A DNA stretch of 29,370 nt, from the NCBI GenBank assembly GCA_964360635.1, contig CAYHXO010000019.1:1-29370 (forward strand). Direction: 5' to 3'. Below, one piece after another: positions 1-6,567 of this stretch (positions are counted from its first letter, which is position 1; each line of letters begins with the position of its first letter). Source of the stretch: CALRGE01 sp964360635 (lineage in GTDB: Bacteria > Patescibacteriota > Gracilibacteria > UBA1369 > 2-02-FULL-48-14). The position numbers and the translations under genes are program-made. Below the pieces are notes generated by a model. The model had not been told where the DNA came from, made no database searches, and saw only the letters and a list, made by a program, of their open reading frames with translations.

Positions 1-296
1 CGTGTCTCAGTTTCCCTCTGACTGGCCATCCTCTCAGACCAGTTACCCGTCATAGTCTTGGTAAGCCATTACCTCACCAACTAACTGATAGGACGCAAGC
101 ACCTCCAAAACCGCATAAAGCTTTACCCTTGCGGGACCATCCGGTATTAGCTATGATTTCTCATAGTTATCCTTGAGTTTGGGGCAGTTACTAACGTGTT
201 ACTCAGCCGTCCGCCGTGGGTCTAAACCCACTCGACTTGCATGTATTAGACGCACCGCCAACGTTCACCCTGAGCCAGAATCAAACTCTCCAAAAA
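1..296 (-). rRNA. rrs: 16S ribosomal RNA, 5' part (partial)
   Basis: The minus strand reads GAGAGTTTGATTCTGGCTCAG-like sequence at about 270-290, then the conserved blocks for ACATGCAAGTCGA, GGCGGACGGCTGAGTAAC and the ACTGAGACACG end of helix H12. This is the first 300 or so nucleotides of 16S rRNA, and the rest lies outside the window. The 5' end near 296 is placed by aligning AGAGTTTGAT to E. coli position 8. The universal 27F primer site carries ATT instead of ATC, a variant seen in several CPR lineages. The 3' end with the anti-Shine-Dalgarno sequence is not visible. Confidence 0.97.
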
Positions 297-339
297 AAAT
301 CTTGCGATTTTATATTGAAGTTTTTGGTTTTAGCAAAAA

Positions 340-368
340 CTTATAATTTTTTAATTTATAGTGGTCAA
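340..368 (-). promoter_or_regulatory. Candidate proximal rRNA promoter (P2)
   Basis: On the minus strand TTGACC (363-368) is followed after exactly 17 nt by TATAAG (340-345), about 45 nt upstream of the 16S 5' end. The -35 lies inside a perfect 15-nt palindrome (361-375). Confidence 0.55.
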
Positions 369-375
369 TGACCAC
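361..375. repeat. Perfect palindrome over the rRNA -35 element
   Basis: GTGGTCA-A-TGACCAC has 7-nt arms around one central base and overlaps the P2 -35 hexamer. It could be an operator for a dimeric regulator, or a hairpin in a transcript started at the upstream promoter P1. No protein that binds it is identified. Confidence 0.6.
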
Positions 376-456
376 TTACTTAACAGGGTCTCTATTACGT
401 TCGAACTGTCAAAGGTCTAAAGAAGAAAACAAACCGCAAAAGCAATTTGCCTACGC

Positions 457-484
457 ATTTTAAAGATTCGCAAAACAAAGTCAA
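457..484 (-). promoter_or_regulatory. Candidate distal rRNA promoter (P1)
   Basis: On the minus strand TTGACT (479-484) and TAAAAT (457-462) are separated by 16 nt. The element lies just downstream of the unknown gene at 502-1005, so rRNA transcription could start here independently. Together with P2 it gives the tandem arrangement common for rRNA operons. A further TTGACA (407-412) has no convincing -10. Confidence 0.45.
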
Positions 485-501
485 GAGAATATTTAAGGAT
501 T

Positions 502-1005
502 TTATAAATAGTGCCCCCACCACTCTTTAAGGTTAGCTTTTGCTGTTTCATGATGTTTCGCCGCAAAAGCAATATCAATTGCCTCATCAATTGCAAACTG
601 AGTTGCCGACGTTCTTGCTCCATAAACATAAGTTGGAACCGCCTCAAATGTTGATTTTAAATTTTCCATCAGAATTTTAGGATCTTCTCTAAGGAATAGG
701 ACTCCGGCATTTGGAATCAGTGGCATTATTCGTCTATGGAAGATGCTTGTAGGAAAAGGTTCGATTGCCTCCAAAAAAATAAGCTCAATGGAATTTCTAA
801 GCTCTGCAGATAAATCTTTAATTTTTAGAACATCAGCTAATGATGGATTCCCCATCTTTATATAGTCAGTCATTAAACGTTGTTCTCTATATAAGTATTC
901 GTCTCTATCGATAAATAAAACTGATTTTTCCATAAATTGAGCCGGAATTCTACCACTAATGTCATTTTCTGCAATACGGACAGGAAGCCCGACTGCAAAT
1001 TCCAT
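502..1005 (-). CDS. Hypothetical protein, 167 residues
   Basis: I do not recognise this protein. It has no signal peptide or membrane segment and looks like a soluble mixed alpha/beta protein. It contains the stretch FIDRDEYLYREQRLM near residue 32 and a C-terminal helical part rich in Ala and Thr (GARTSATQFAIDEAIDIAFA). It is transcribed away from clpP and toward the 16S gene, whose promoters lie just after its stop. The start at 1005 leaves little room for a separate promoter because the TATAAT of clpP lies only 3 nt upstream. An internal Met at residue 25 is an alternative start. Coding status is supported by length and sensible composition only. Confidence 0.6.
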   Translation of the reverse strand: MEFAVGLPVRIAENDISGRIPAQFMEKSVLFIDRDEYLYREQRLMTDYIKMGNPSLADVLKIKDLSAELRNSIELIFLEAIEPFPTSIFHRRIMPLIPNAGVLFLREDPKILMENLKSTFEAVPTYVYGARTSATQFAIDEAIDIAFAAKHHETAKANLKEWWGHYL

Positions 1006-1013
1006 GATATAAT
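1005..1013 (+). promoter_or_regulatory. Extended -10 promoter of clpP
   Basis: TGa-TATAAT gives a predicted transcription start near 1020, leaving a leader of about 19 nt without a Shine-Dalgarno sequence before the ATG at 1039. No good -35 is visible, as expected for an extended -10 promoter. Confidence 0.6.
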
Positions 1014-1038
1014 AAGAGAAGTAAATTTAATCCACGCT

Positions 1039-1716
1039 ATGAATCAATTCTATCAATTCTCGAAAAGTTCTTTATTCAGCGATCAGCTTCGATCCATCAA
1101 AAATAACGCTGCTTTTTCTTCTAAAGAAGTAAGCGACATGCTTGTTCCTACAGTACTAGAAAAAACAGTAAACGGTGAACGTGCTTACGATATTTTCTCA
1201 AGATTGTTGAAAGACCGTCTTATTATGTTAAGTGACGGAATCGACTCTCATATTTCAAACTTGATTGTTGCTCAACTTCTATTTCTAGAGGCTGAAGATC
1301 CAAAAAAAGACATTATAATGTATGTGAATTCTCCGGGAGGTCATGTTACTGCCGGTTTGGCAATTTACGACACTATGCAATACGTGAAACCTGACGTTTC
1401 AACAGTTTGTATGGGTATGGCCGCCTCAATGGGAGCAGTTTTATTGACTGCAGGAGCAGACGGAAAACGTTTCATTCTACCAAATGCTGAAGTAATGATT
1501 CACCAGCCACTTGGAGGAACTGAAGGCCAGGCTACCGACATTGCAATTCACGCAGAGCACATTCTTAGAACAAAAAAGAATCTCAATACGATTATCGCCA
1601 AGCATTGCAAGCAGAAACTGGCAAAGGTTGAGAGTGATACCGAACGAGATTACTTTATGAGCGCTGATGAAGCCAAGAAATATGGCATCATCGACAAAAT
1701 TATTGATAAGAGATAA
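1039..1716 (+). CDS. clpP: ATP-dependent Clp protease proteolytic subunit ClpP
   Basis: This is the serine peptidase that forms the tetradecameric Clp chamber and degrades proteins unfolded by ClpX or ClpA/C in the cytoplasm. With the chosen start it has 225 residues. The catalytic triad is Ser130 (GMAASMG), His155 (MIHQPLGG) and Asp204 (DTERD), with the same 25- and 49-residue spacings as E. coli ClpP. The classic N-terminal block LVPTVLEKT...GERAYDIFSRLLKDR begins at residue 35. The ATG at 1039 is preferred because it follows the extended -10 element. The ATG at 1138, directly before LVPTV, would give the usual ClpP length, and an in-frame ATG at 937 would run through the promoter. No Clp ATPase gene is nearby. 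Confidence 0.95.
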   Translation: MNQFYQFSKSSLFSDQLRSIKNNAAFSSKEVSDMLVPTVLEKTVNGERAYDIFSRLLKDRLIMLSDGIDSHISNLIVAQLLFLEAEDPKKDIIMYVNSPGGHVTAGLAIYDTMQYVKPDVSTVCMGMAASMGAVLLTAGADGKRFILPNAEVMIHQPLGGTEGQATDIAIHAEHILRTKKNLNTIIAKHCKQKLAKVESDTERDYFMSADEAKKYGIIDKIIDKR

Positions 1717-2016
1717 TTAAAGCTTGATACTTGGTCTGTCATTTGTTGACATTGCAGTAGCAACTTCTTCCCTTGTACCGAAGTGAATTTCTGCAAATTC
1801 CTTTGTTATACCTGACGCAATTGCATCTTCCCGTGTATTACATTTAGCTAGTAATCTACCAACAGAAGCATAGATATTGTCCATACCATTGCCAGCTGGT
1901 TTCCTGGAAACATCAAATCTACCCTTTGGATGCGCCTCACCTAAACCTGTATTTGAAATTGGTGCACCAATTCTAGTAGATGTACCATCTGCTCCTTGCG
2001 ATAATTTACCACTCAT
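1717..2016 (-). CDS. Hypothetical protein, 99 residues
   Basis: I do not recognise this small protein. It begins MSGKLSQGADGTSTRIGAP, is rich in Gly, Ser, Thr and Ala in its first half, and has an amphipathic helical second half (TREDAIASGITKEFAEIHFGTREEVA). It has no membrane segment or signal peptide. Its stop abuts the clpP stop on the other strand with no gap. A TTGTAC-N17-TTTAAT promoter about 8 bases before the ATG predicts a near-leaderless mRNA, which supports it as a real gene. Confidence 0.6.
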   Translation of the reverse strand: MSGKLSQGADGTSTRIGAPISNTGLGEAHPKGRFDVSRKPAGNGMDNIYASVGRLLAKCNTREDAIASGITKEFAEIHFGTREEVATAMSTNDRPSIKL

Positions 2017-2024
2017 ATAAAAAA

Positions 2025-2053
2025 ATTAAATAAATAAAAACTCATCTGTACAA
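2025..2053 (-). promoter_or_regulatory. Promoter of the 99-residue gene
   Basis: On the minus strand TTGTAC (2048-2053), a 17-nt spacer and TTTAAT (2025-2030) put the transcription start at about 2018, within 2 nt of the ATG at 2016. The mRNA would be essentially leaderless. Confidence 0.45.
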
Positions 2054-2340
2054 AATGAGAATGCTTTCTTTCTTCCGTTGGATTTGATTTTCCGAAAAAG
2101 AGACTCTGAGAACTCAGACCTTCAAAGTGAAACTTCTCGAGCACGAGAATGTACCATATTTGAACTTCCGAATTAGCTACCCCACTTAACAGAAGCTCGG
2201 TGAGCTTCCTATACGTGAAGAAAAAGAGAATTCTTATTTTGTTTTCTGGGCCGTTTTTTCAAGGGGCAATTTTGTGTCGAGAGATATTTAATACAAGGAG
2301 GACTGGAAGTCAAGACTCAAAAATAGCAAAATTTATTAAA
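2041..2340. other. Hairpin-rich intergenic region, possible ncRNA
   Basis: This stretch of about 300 bases holds no convincing gene. It contains several short perfect inverted repeats: CTCAT/ATGAG (2041-2059), TCTGAG/CTCAGA (about 2104-2118), TTCTCG-AGCA-CGAGAA (about 2132-2148) and GAAGCTC-GGT-GAGCTTC (about 2190-2207). The flanking promoters at 2025-2053 and 2342-2350 account for the neighbours without using it. I looked for tmRNA, RNase P RNA, SRP RNA and tRNA signatures on both strands and found none. A lineage-specific structured RNA is possible but unproven. Confidence 0.35.
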
Positions 2341-2346
2341 TTGCTA
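2324..2346. repeat. Inverted repeat overlapping the lipoprotein promoter
   Basis: TAGCAA (2324-2329) and TTGCTA (2341-2346) are perfect inverted repeats separated by 11 nt. The right arm overlaps the extended -10 element of the lipoprotein-lgt operon. It could be an operator; no regulator is identified. Confidence 0.35.
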
Positions 2347-2350
2347 TAAA
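2342..2350 (+). promoter_or_regulatory. Extended -10 promoter of the lipoprotein-lgt operon
   Basis: TGc-TATAAA ends 9 nt before the ATG at 2360, so the predicted transcript starts within a few bases of the start codon. There is no Shine-Dalgarno sequence. Confidence 0.55.
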
Positions 2351-2359
2351 TTAACGAAG

Positions 2360-2920
2360 ATGAAAAAAATATTGTCTGTCATTTTTGGGTCAATTCTACT
2401 CACAGCCTGCGGTGCAACTAGCATAGGCGGCATGGACGACAATCCAACTTTTTATACTTACGAAACCAGCTCATACCAAATTGATATTCCCGACACTTGG
2501 GAAATTATTACAGATTTTGATTCGAGTTATACAAATGGCATAGAAATCGCCTTTAGAAACAATTTAAAAAATCAAAAATTCATAGCAAATGTAAGTATTA
2601 TTCATGAAAGAAATGATGAAAGTTTAACTAATGCAGATGTTTCTCAAGAAAAATTGAAAGATAATTCTGGCACACTTATAAATTACAATCTTGATTCACA
2701 ATCTGAAATTAATTTACAAATTGGCTCAAGTGAAACTGCAACTTTTTTAAATCAATTTTCTGGAAAAAATAAAAGCGATGGTTACACATTCAACTTCATG
2801 CAAACATATCTCACGAAAGGAAACGACATTTGGATTGTCACAGCTACAAATCTCACCGATGAAGATGACTTTGTAATTGAACGTATGGAAAAAATGCTTA
2901 CAACTTTTGCCCTAAAATAA
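2360..2920 (+). CDS. Predicted lipoprotein, 186 residues
   Basis: This protein of unknown function has a short lipoprotein signal peptide: MKKILS, a hydrophobic core and the lipobox LTAC at residues 14-17, so Cys17 would be lipidated. The mature part contains a stretch, YQIDIPDTWEIITDF, reminiscent of PsbP/DUF-type secreted domains with an 'IP..W' motif, and looks mainly beta. Its TAA stop overlaps the lgt ATG (TAATG), so lipoprotein and lipoprotein-modifying enzyme are probably co-translated. The domain assignment is uncertain but surface anchoring is well supported. Confidence 0.8.
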   Translation: MKKILSVIFGSILLTACGATSIGGMDDNPTFYTYETSSYQIDIPDTWEIITDFDSSYTNGIEIAFRNNLKNQKFIANVSIIHERNDESLTNADVSQEKLKDNSGTLINYNLDSQSEINLQIGSSETATFLNQFSGKNKSDGYTFNFMQTYLTKGNDIWIVTATNLTDEDDFVIERMEKMLTTFALK

Positions 2921-3696
2921 TGTTTACTTGGAATATTGATCCTGTTTTATTTAGCATTGGTTCTCTGGAAATCAGATACTACGGCGTGTTTTTTGCGAGC
3001 GGACTAATGTTGGCATATTTACTAGCACGAAAAATGTGCAGAATTAAAAATCTTTCCGTTGAAAATTTAGATGACCTTTCTGTTTATCTAATAATCGGCT
3101 TGATTGTTGGCGCGAGATTTGGCCATATTATTTTTTATGAATCTGATTATTATTTTGCGAACCCACAGCAAATTTTAAAGGTTTGGGAAGGTGGATTAGC
3201 AAGCCACGGTGCAGCAATCGGAACACTTCTGGCATACGGAATTTTTTTACTCCGGCACAAAAAAGTTCGTGTATTTGATTACGCAGATATTATTGCTGTT
3301 GCAGCCTGTATTCCTGTTTCATTTATAAGACTTGGAAATTTCTTCAACAGTGAAATTTATGGTAGAGTTACAGATTTACCATGGGCTGTAACTTTTTCTA
3401 GAATCGACGACTTGAGCAGACACCCATCGCAAATTTATGAATTCTTAATGGGGATGCTGATTCTTGCAATAATGTATTCACTTTGGATCAGAAAAAGCAA
3501 AACAGCATCAGGTGGTTTCTTCTTTGGGCTATTTTTTATTCTATATTTTGCAGCAAGATTTCTTGTAGAATTTTTTAAAGAATATCCACTACATGAAAAC
3601 TTTTTCAACCTGACAACAGGTCAAATTTTGAGCCTTCCATTTTTCCTATTCGGTTGCATTATTTTCATCAAATCAATTCATGAAAATAATAGATAG
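2920..3696 (+). CDS. lgt: Prolipoprotein diacylglyceryl transferase Lgt
   Basis: This integral membrane enzyme transfers diacylglycerol from phosphatidylglycerol to the lipobox cysteine of prolipoproteins, the first step of lipoprotein maturation. At 258 residues it has the usual family length. Family signatures are visible: GGLASHGAAIG (91-101), RLGNFFNSEIYGR (137-149) with the conserved Arg, Asn, Glu and Gly, and RHPSQIYE (167-174). About seven hydrophobic segments are present. It overlaps the lipoprotein gene upstream by 1 nt and the first transporter gene downstream by 17 nt. The window contains three predicted lipoproteins that could be substrates. Confidence 0.95.
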   Translation: MFTWNIDPVLFSIGSLEIRYYGVFFASGLMLAYLLARKMCRIKNLSVENLDDLSVYLIIGLIVGARFGHIIFYESDYYFANPQQILKVWEGGLASHGAAIGTLLAYGIFLLRHKKVRVFDYADIIAVAACIPVSFIRLGNFFNSEIYGRVTDLPWAVTFSRIDDLSRHPSQIYEFLMGMLILAIMYSLWIRKSKTASGGFFFGLFFILYFAARFLVEFFKEYPLHENFFNLTTGQILSLPFFLFGCIIFIKSIHENNR

Positions 3697-4222
3697 AGAT
3701 TTTGACGATATTTTCTTTTCTCAATTTAGAGGAATTTTGGGTGGAATTATCGTCGGATTAATAATTGCTCTACACAAAGGAAATCTATTTGAAATTCCGG
3801 GAATGTTGATTCTAATTCCGGGCCTTTTAGAAATGCGAGGAAGCATTGGAGGGACATTCGCCTCAAGAATTTGCTCCGGGCTTTACTTGGGAATAATCAA
3901 ACCTGATAAACTATTCACAAAACTAATTCGAGAAAATTTTTTAGCTACTTTAATTTTGACAGCTACAAGCTCAACTGTAATTGGACTCGTTGCATTTTTA
4001 GTGAATTTTTTCATATTAAATAATCTTAATCCTGATTTAATTTTAATCGCAGTCCTTTCAGGAATAATTGGCAATTTAATTGAAATACCACTCACACTAT
4101 TTGTAACTATTTTCTACTTTAAAAGAGGAGATGATCCAAATAATAGTATTGGTCCATTTGTATCAACAACAGGTGACATTGTGAATATTTTAGCACTCTT
4201 AATTGCCATTAAATTAGTATGA
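3680..4222 (+). CDS. MgtE/SLC41-type membrane domain protein, first half-transporter
   Basis: This 180-residue protein is almost entirely membrane segments (about five) and matches the channel domain of MgtE-family divalent cation transporters. It has the early motif IPGLLEMRGSIGGTFASR (47-64), corresponding to the P...GN.G..... block. Its late motif, DDPNNSIGPFVSTTGD, ends at Asp166, the position of the pore aspartate in MgtE. The cytoplasmic N domain and CBS domains of bacterial MgtE are absent. Mg2+ is the likely substrate, by family. The start overlaps lgt by 17 nt, and the TGA stop overlaps the next ATG as ATGA. The pair probably forms a heterodimer equivalent to a two-domain SLC41 protein. 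Confidence 0.8.
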   Translation: MKIIDRDFDDIFFSQFRGILGGIIVGLIIALHKGNLFEIPGMLILIPGLLEMRGSIGGTFASRICSGLYLGIIKPDKLFTKLIRENFLATLILTATSSTVIGLVAFLVNFFILNNLNPDLILIAVLSGIIGNLIEIPLTLFVTIFYFKRGDDPNNSIGPFVSTTGDIVNILALLIAIKLV

Positions 4223-4830
4223 AAGAACTATCAAAAAAAACTCAATTTTACATAAAGGAATATGGCCCTCATTCCCACGTTTCTTATAAAATCGTAAAAG
4301 AAAGTATGAAAATTTTGATTTTCGCATCAATAATGAGTTCCTTAGGTGGGCTATTTATTGAAAAAATAAAAGTACTTATTTTCAGTGTAATTCCGATGAT
4401 TATCCTTCTTCCCTATCTTAATAATATGATCGGAAATTTTGGCACAATCATAGCGACTAAATTCTCTACCTATTTGCACGAAGGAAAAATAGATAAAAAA
4501 TGGTGGAGGTCACAAGCATTAATCAGATTATTCATTCAAATTCTGATCATAGCTTTGTTTATGAGCACAGTTTCTGCACTAGTGGCATTACTTATCACAA
4601 GTGCCAAATACCCAATGGAATCGGACTTTGCTTATAAAATTTTCGCAATTGCAATTTTAGACGTTCTAATTTTAGTAAACATAATGTTTTTCACTTCAAT
4701 CATTGCCGGCTTTCATTTCTACAAGAAAAATGAAGATCCAAATAATTTTCTAATTCCAATCACAACCTCAATTTCCGACTTTGGAAACATGCTTGTATTG
4801 AGTCTATTGGTTATTTACTTTTTTAAGTAG
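4219..4830 (+). CDS. MgtE/SLC41-type membrane domain protein, second half-transporter
   Basis: This 203-residue membrane protein is a diverged paralogue of the preceding one. It has a cytoplasmic N-terminus of about 30 residues and about five membrane segments. The early motif is IILLPYLNNMIGNFGTIIATK (81-101) and the late one is EDPNNFLIPITTSISD, ending at Asp187. Both copies keep DPNN and the later Asp, so both halves could line the ion path. The ATGA overlap with the upstream gene suggests translational coupling in a 1:1 ratio. A short CGACT/AGTCG hairpin follows the stop at 4833-4844 and could mark the operon end, but it has no long T-tract. Mg2+ as substrate is inferred from family. Confidence 0.78.
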   Translation: MKELSKKTQFYIKEYGPHSHVSYKIVKESMKILIFASIMSSLGGLFIEKIKVLIFSVIPMIILLPYLNNMIGNFGTIIATKFSTYLHEGKIDKKWWRSQALIRLFIQILIIALFMSTVSALVALLITSAKYPMESDFAYKIFAIAILDVLILVNIMFFTSIIAGFHFYKKNEDPNNFLIPITTSISDFGNMLVLSLLVIYFFK

Positions 4831-4837
4831 AGCGACT

Positions 4838-5602
4838 TTAGTCGATTTTCGCATCCGCTTTTATCATCTTTATTGCTTCCTGAACAGTTGTCATGAACTG
4901 GGCAGGGAAAATTATTGTTGAATTTTTCTCAACGCTAATTTCTGCCATTGTTTGAAGAGTTCTAAGTTGAAGTGCTACCGGATGTGAAGAGATAATATCA
5001 GCTGCCTCACCAAGTTTCACAGCTGCCTCAAACTCACCTGCGGCTGCCACTATTTTCGCTCGTCTCTCTCTTTCAGCTTCGGCTTCCTTAGCCATAGCTC
5101 TTTGCATGTTTTCAGGGAGAGTAATATCTTTGATCTCAACAACAGTCACTTGCACACCCCAAGGCTCTGTGTGTGCATCAATAACATCCTTTATTTTTTG
5201 ATTTATATTACCAGTCTGTGACAAAAGTTCATCAAGCATGAATTGGCCAACCACATTTCTAACAGTTGTCTGGCTGATCTGATTTACAGCCTTATAAACA
5301 TCCTCAATCGATAAGACTGATTTTTGCGCATCTAAAATATGATAATAAGCAACCGCTGCAATATCAATCGACACGTTATCTTTTGTAATAATTTTTTGTG
5401 AAGGAATATCCATTGTTACTGTCCGAAGTCCCACCTTAGTCATTTGTTCTAAAATTGGTATAAGTAAAATAAGCCCTGGACCTCGAATTCCGGTACATTT
5501 TCCAAGAAAGAATATAACTCCCCTATCGTATTCTTTCACAACACGGATAGAGCAAACGAGTAACAATAAGATGAAAGAAACAATCATTGGAATGTAAGGC
5601 AT
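4838..5602 (-). CDS. SPFH/Band 7 (stomatin-like, slipin) membrane protein
   Basis: This 254-residue protein has one N-terminal membrane segment (about 4-22) followed by a Band 7 domain. The slipin signature is clear: EYDRGVIFFLGKCTGIRGPG near residues 24-43, IPSQKIITKDNVSI, and the C-terminal coiled region with AMAKEAEAERERRAKIVAAAGEFEAA. Such proteins form oligomeric scaffolds at the cytoplasmic membrane and influence membrane microdomains and quality control. The usual partner NfeD is not encoded next to it. It converges on the transporter operon with a gap of 7 nt. Confidence 0.92.
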   Translation of the reverse strand: MPYIPMIVSFILLLLVCSIRVVKEYDRGVIFFLGKCTGIRGPGLILLIPILEQMTKVGLRTVTMDIPSQKIITKDNVSIDIAAVAYYHILDAQKSVLSIEDVYKAVNQISQTTVRNVVGQFMLDELLSQTGNINQKIKDVIDAHTEPWGVQVTVVEIKDITLPENMQRAMAKEAEAERERRAKIVAAAGEFEAAVKLGEAADIISSHPVALQLRTLQTMAEISVEKNSTIIFPAQFMTTVQEAIKMIKADAKID

Positions 5603-5624
5603 ATTTTTTTATTAAGGTATTGTC

Positions 5625-5633
5625 ACTATAGCA
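5625..5633 (-). promoter_or_regulatory. Extended -10 promoter of the stomatin-like gene
   Basis: On the minus strand TGc-TATAGT precedes the ATG at 5602 by 22 nt, giving a predicted leader of about 15 nt without a Shine-Dalgarno sequence. Confidence 0.5.
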
Positions 5634-5640
5634 TAAACCG

Positions 5641-5660
5641 AAAAAGCGGATAAATCCGCT
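5641..5660 (-). terminator. Candidate terminator after tRNA-Leu
   Basis: On the minus strand AGCGGA-TTTA-TCCGCT forms a 6-bp hairpin followed by TTTTT, immediately after the CCA end of tRNA-Leu. It could end the tRNA-Cys/tRNA-Leu transcript. The T-tract is short. Confidence 0.5.
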
Positions 5661-5661
5661 A

Positions 5662-5747
5662 TGGTGCCTGAGGAGGGACTTGAACCCTCAAACCCTTACG
5701 GGTACAAGATTTTAAGTCTCGCGTGTATACCATTTCACCACCCAGGC
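5662..5747 (-). tRNA. tRNA-Leu (anticodon TAA)
   Basis: The minus strand folds as a class II tRNA. The acceptor stem is GCCTGGG/CTCAGGC (one G-T pair), the anticodon loop is CTTAAAA with anticodon TAA, and there is a variable arm (TGTACCCGTAAGGGTTT) and the T-loop GGTTCAAGTCC. Discriminator A and the CCA end are encoded (5662-5664). It lies downstream of tRNA-Cys on the same strand. Confidence 0.95.
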
Positions 5748-5763
5748 TTGGGGAATACTTTGC

Positions 5764-5782
5764 GGTTCCGCCTAACGGAACC
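5764..5782. repeat. Perfect hairpin between tRNA-Leu and tRNA-Cys
   Basis: GGTTCCG-CCTAA-CGGAACC has 7-bp arms in the tRNA spacer. A second perfect hairpin, TCACAC-ATTC-GTGTGA, follows at 5789-5804. They may guide tRNA processing. Confidence 0.6.
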
Positions 5783-5806
5783 TAATGCTCACACATTCGT
5801 GTGACT

Positions 5807-5881
5807 TGGAGGCGAGGATGAGAGTCGAACTCATTTGGTACGGTTTTGCAAACCGCTGCGTGACCGTTCCGCCACCTCGCC
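5807..5881 (-). tRNA. tRNA-Cys (anticodon GCA)
   Basis: The minus strand folds into a full cloverleaf. The acceptor stem is GGCGAGG/CCTCGCC, the anticodon loop is TTGCAAA with anticodon GCA, and the T-arm is ATGAGTTCGACTCTCAT. Discriminator U, the typical identity base of tRNA-Cys, and the CCA end (5807-5809) are encoded. Confidence 0.96.
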
Positions 5882-5967
5882 GTGCGGAAACTTTCTTAAT
5901 GTAGCACACTCACAATGTTCGTGTGTAGCGGAGATATTTTTAACATAAGTCTGAAAAGAATGGAAAT

Positions 5968-6567
5968 CTATTCTTCCTTTTTAAGAAGTTTTAATATTAT
6001 CTTTTCCATTTTACTATAATCTTTAACCATTCCAAATCTACACGCATTAATGTAACGAGATTTTGATATTTTTGTAAAATCAACAAGCTGATATCCGGCT
6101 TCGACTACAAGTAAATCTAAAAAAAGCCGATTTGTTCTACCATTTCCATCTCGAAAAGGGTGAATAATATTCAATTCACAGTGTATAAAAGCAAGTTTCT
6201 TTGCTACTTCACCAACTGTATCTAAACTACTGGGTTTATTTTTCTCAAAATCAGCTTTAAATTCTTTCAAAGAGTTTTTAATATATTTTGCAGGTGCAAA
6301 TAAGGCAAAGTTCTTAGACATATCAACATTTCTTATCTTTCCCGCCCAAGAATAAAGAGTTCCTAAAAAGTATTTGTGAATTTCAAACAATAAATCCAAA
6401 TCAACATTTAGTTCGCCATCATAAAGAAGCTTCAAAAAATGATCATAAGTATCTCTTAAAAGAATAGTTTCCGCATCAACTAATTCATTCTGATCAGTAA
6501 TACCAAGTTTATTTTTCAAAATATCAGACTCATCAACACCCACATTATATCGAGAAACCACGACCAT
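5968..6567 (-). CDS. fic: Fic domain protein, probable AMP-transferase toxin
   Basis: Fic enzymes use ATP to attach AMP to hydroxyl groups of target proteins. The complete catalytic motif HPFRDGNGRTNR sits at residues 136-147 (HPFx[D/E]GNGRxxR), and the substrate-positioning flap FALFAPAKYI is at about 87-96. At 199 residues it is a compact Fic core without its own N-terminal inhibitory helix. The inhibitory helix motif is in the small gene directly upstream, which overlaps it by 23 nt. This is the class I (VbhA/VbhT, FicA/FicT) layout. Known class I Fic toxins modify GyrB and ParE on a tyrosine in the ATPase site, and the gyrB in this window keeps that tyrosine. Activity is inferred from an intact motif. 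Confidence 0.93.
   Translation of the reverse strand: MVVVSRYNVGVDESDILKNKLGITDQNELVDAETILLRDTYDHFLKLLYDGELNVDLDLLFEIHKYFLGTLYSWAGKIRNVDMSKNFALFAPAKYIKNSLKEFKADFEKNKPSSLDTVGEVAKKLAFIHCELNIIHPFRDGNGRTNRLFLDLLVVEAGYQLVDFTKISKSRYINACRFGMVKDYSKMEKIILKLLKKEE

Noticed and set aside
417..647. 76-residue open frame on the minus strand
   Set aside because: It overlaps the 502-1005 gene in another frame and runs through the rRNA promoter region.
937..1038. Longer N-terminus of ClpP from the ATG at 937
   Set aside because: It would be antisense to the 502-1005 gene, cross the clpP -10 element, and add sequence unlike any ClpP.
2041..2340. tmRNA, RNase P RNA, SRP RNA or a degenerate tRNA in the gene-free region
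   Set aside because: None of the conserved core sequences or a cloverleaf could be found on either strand.
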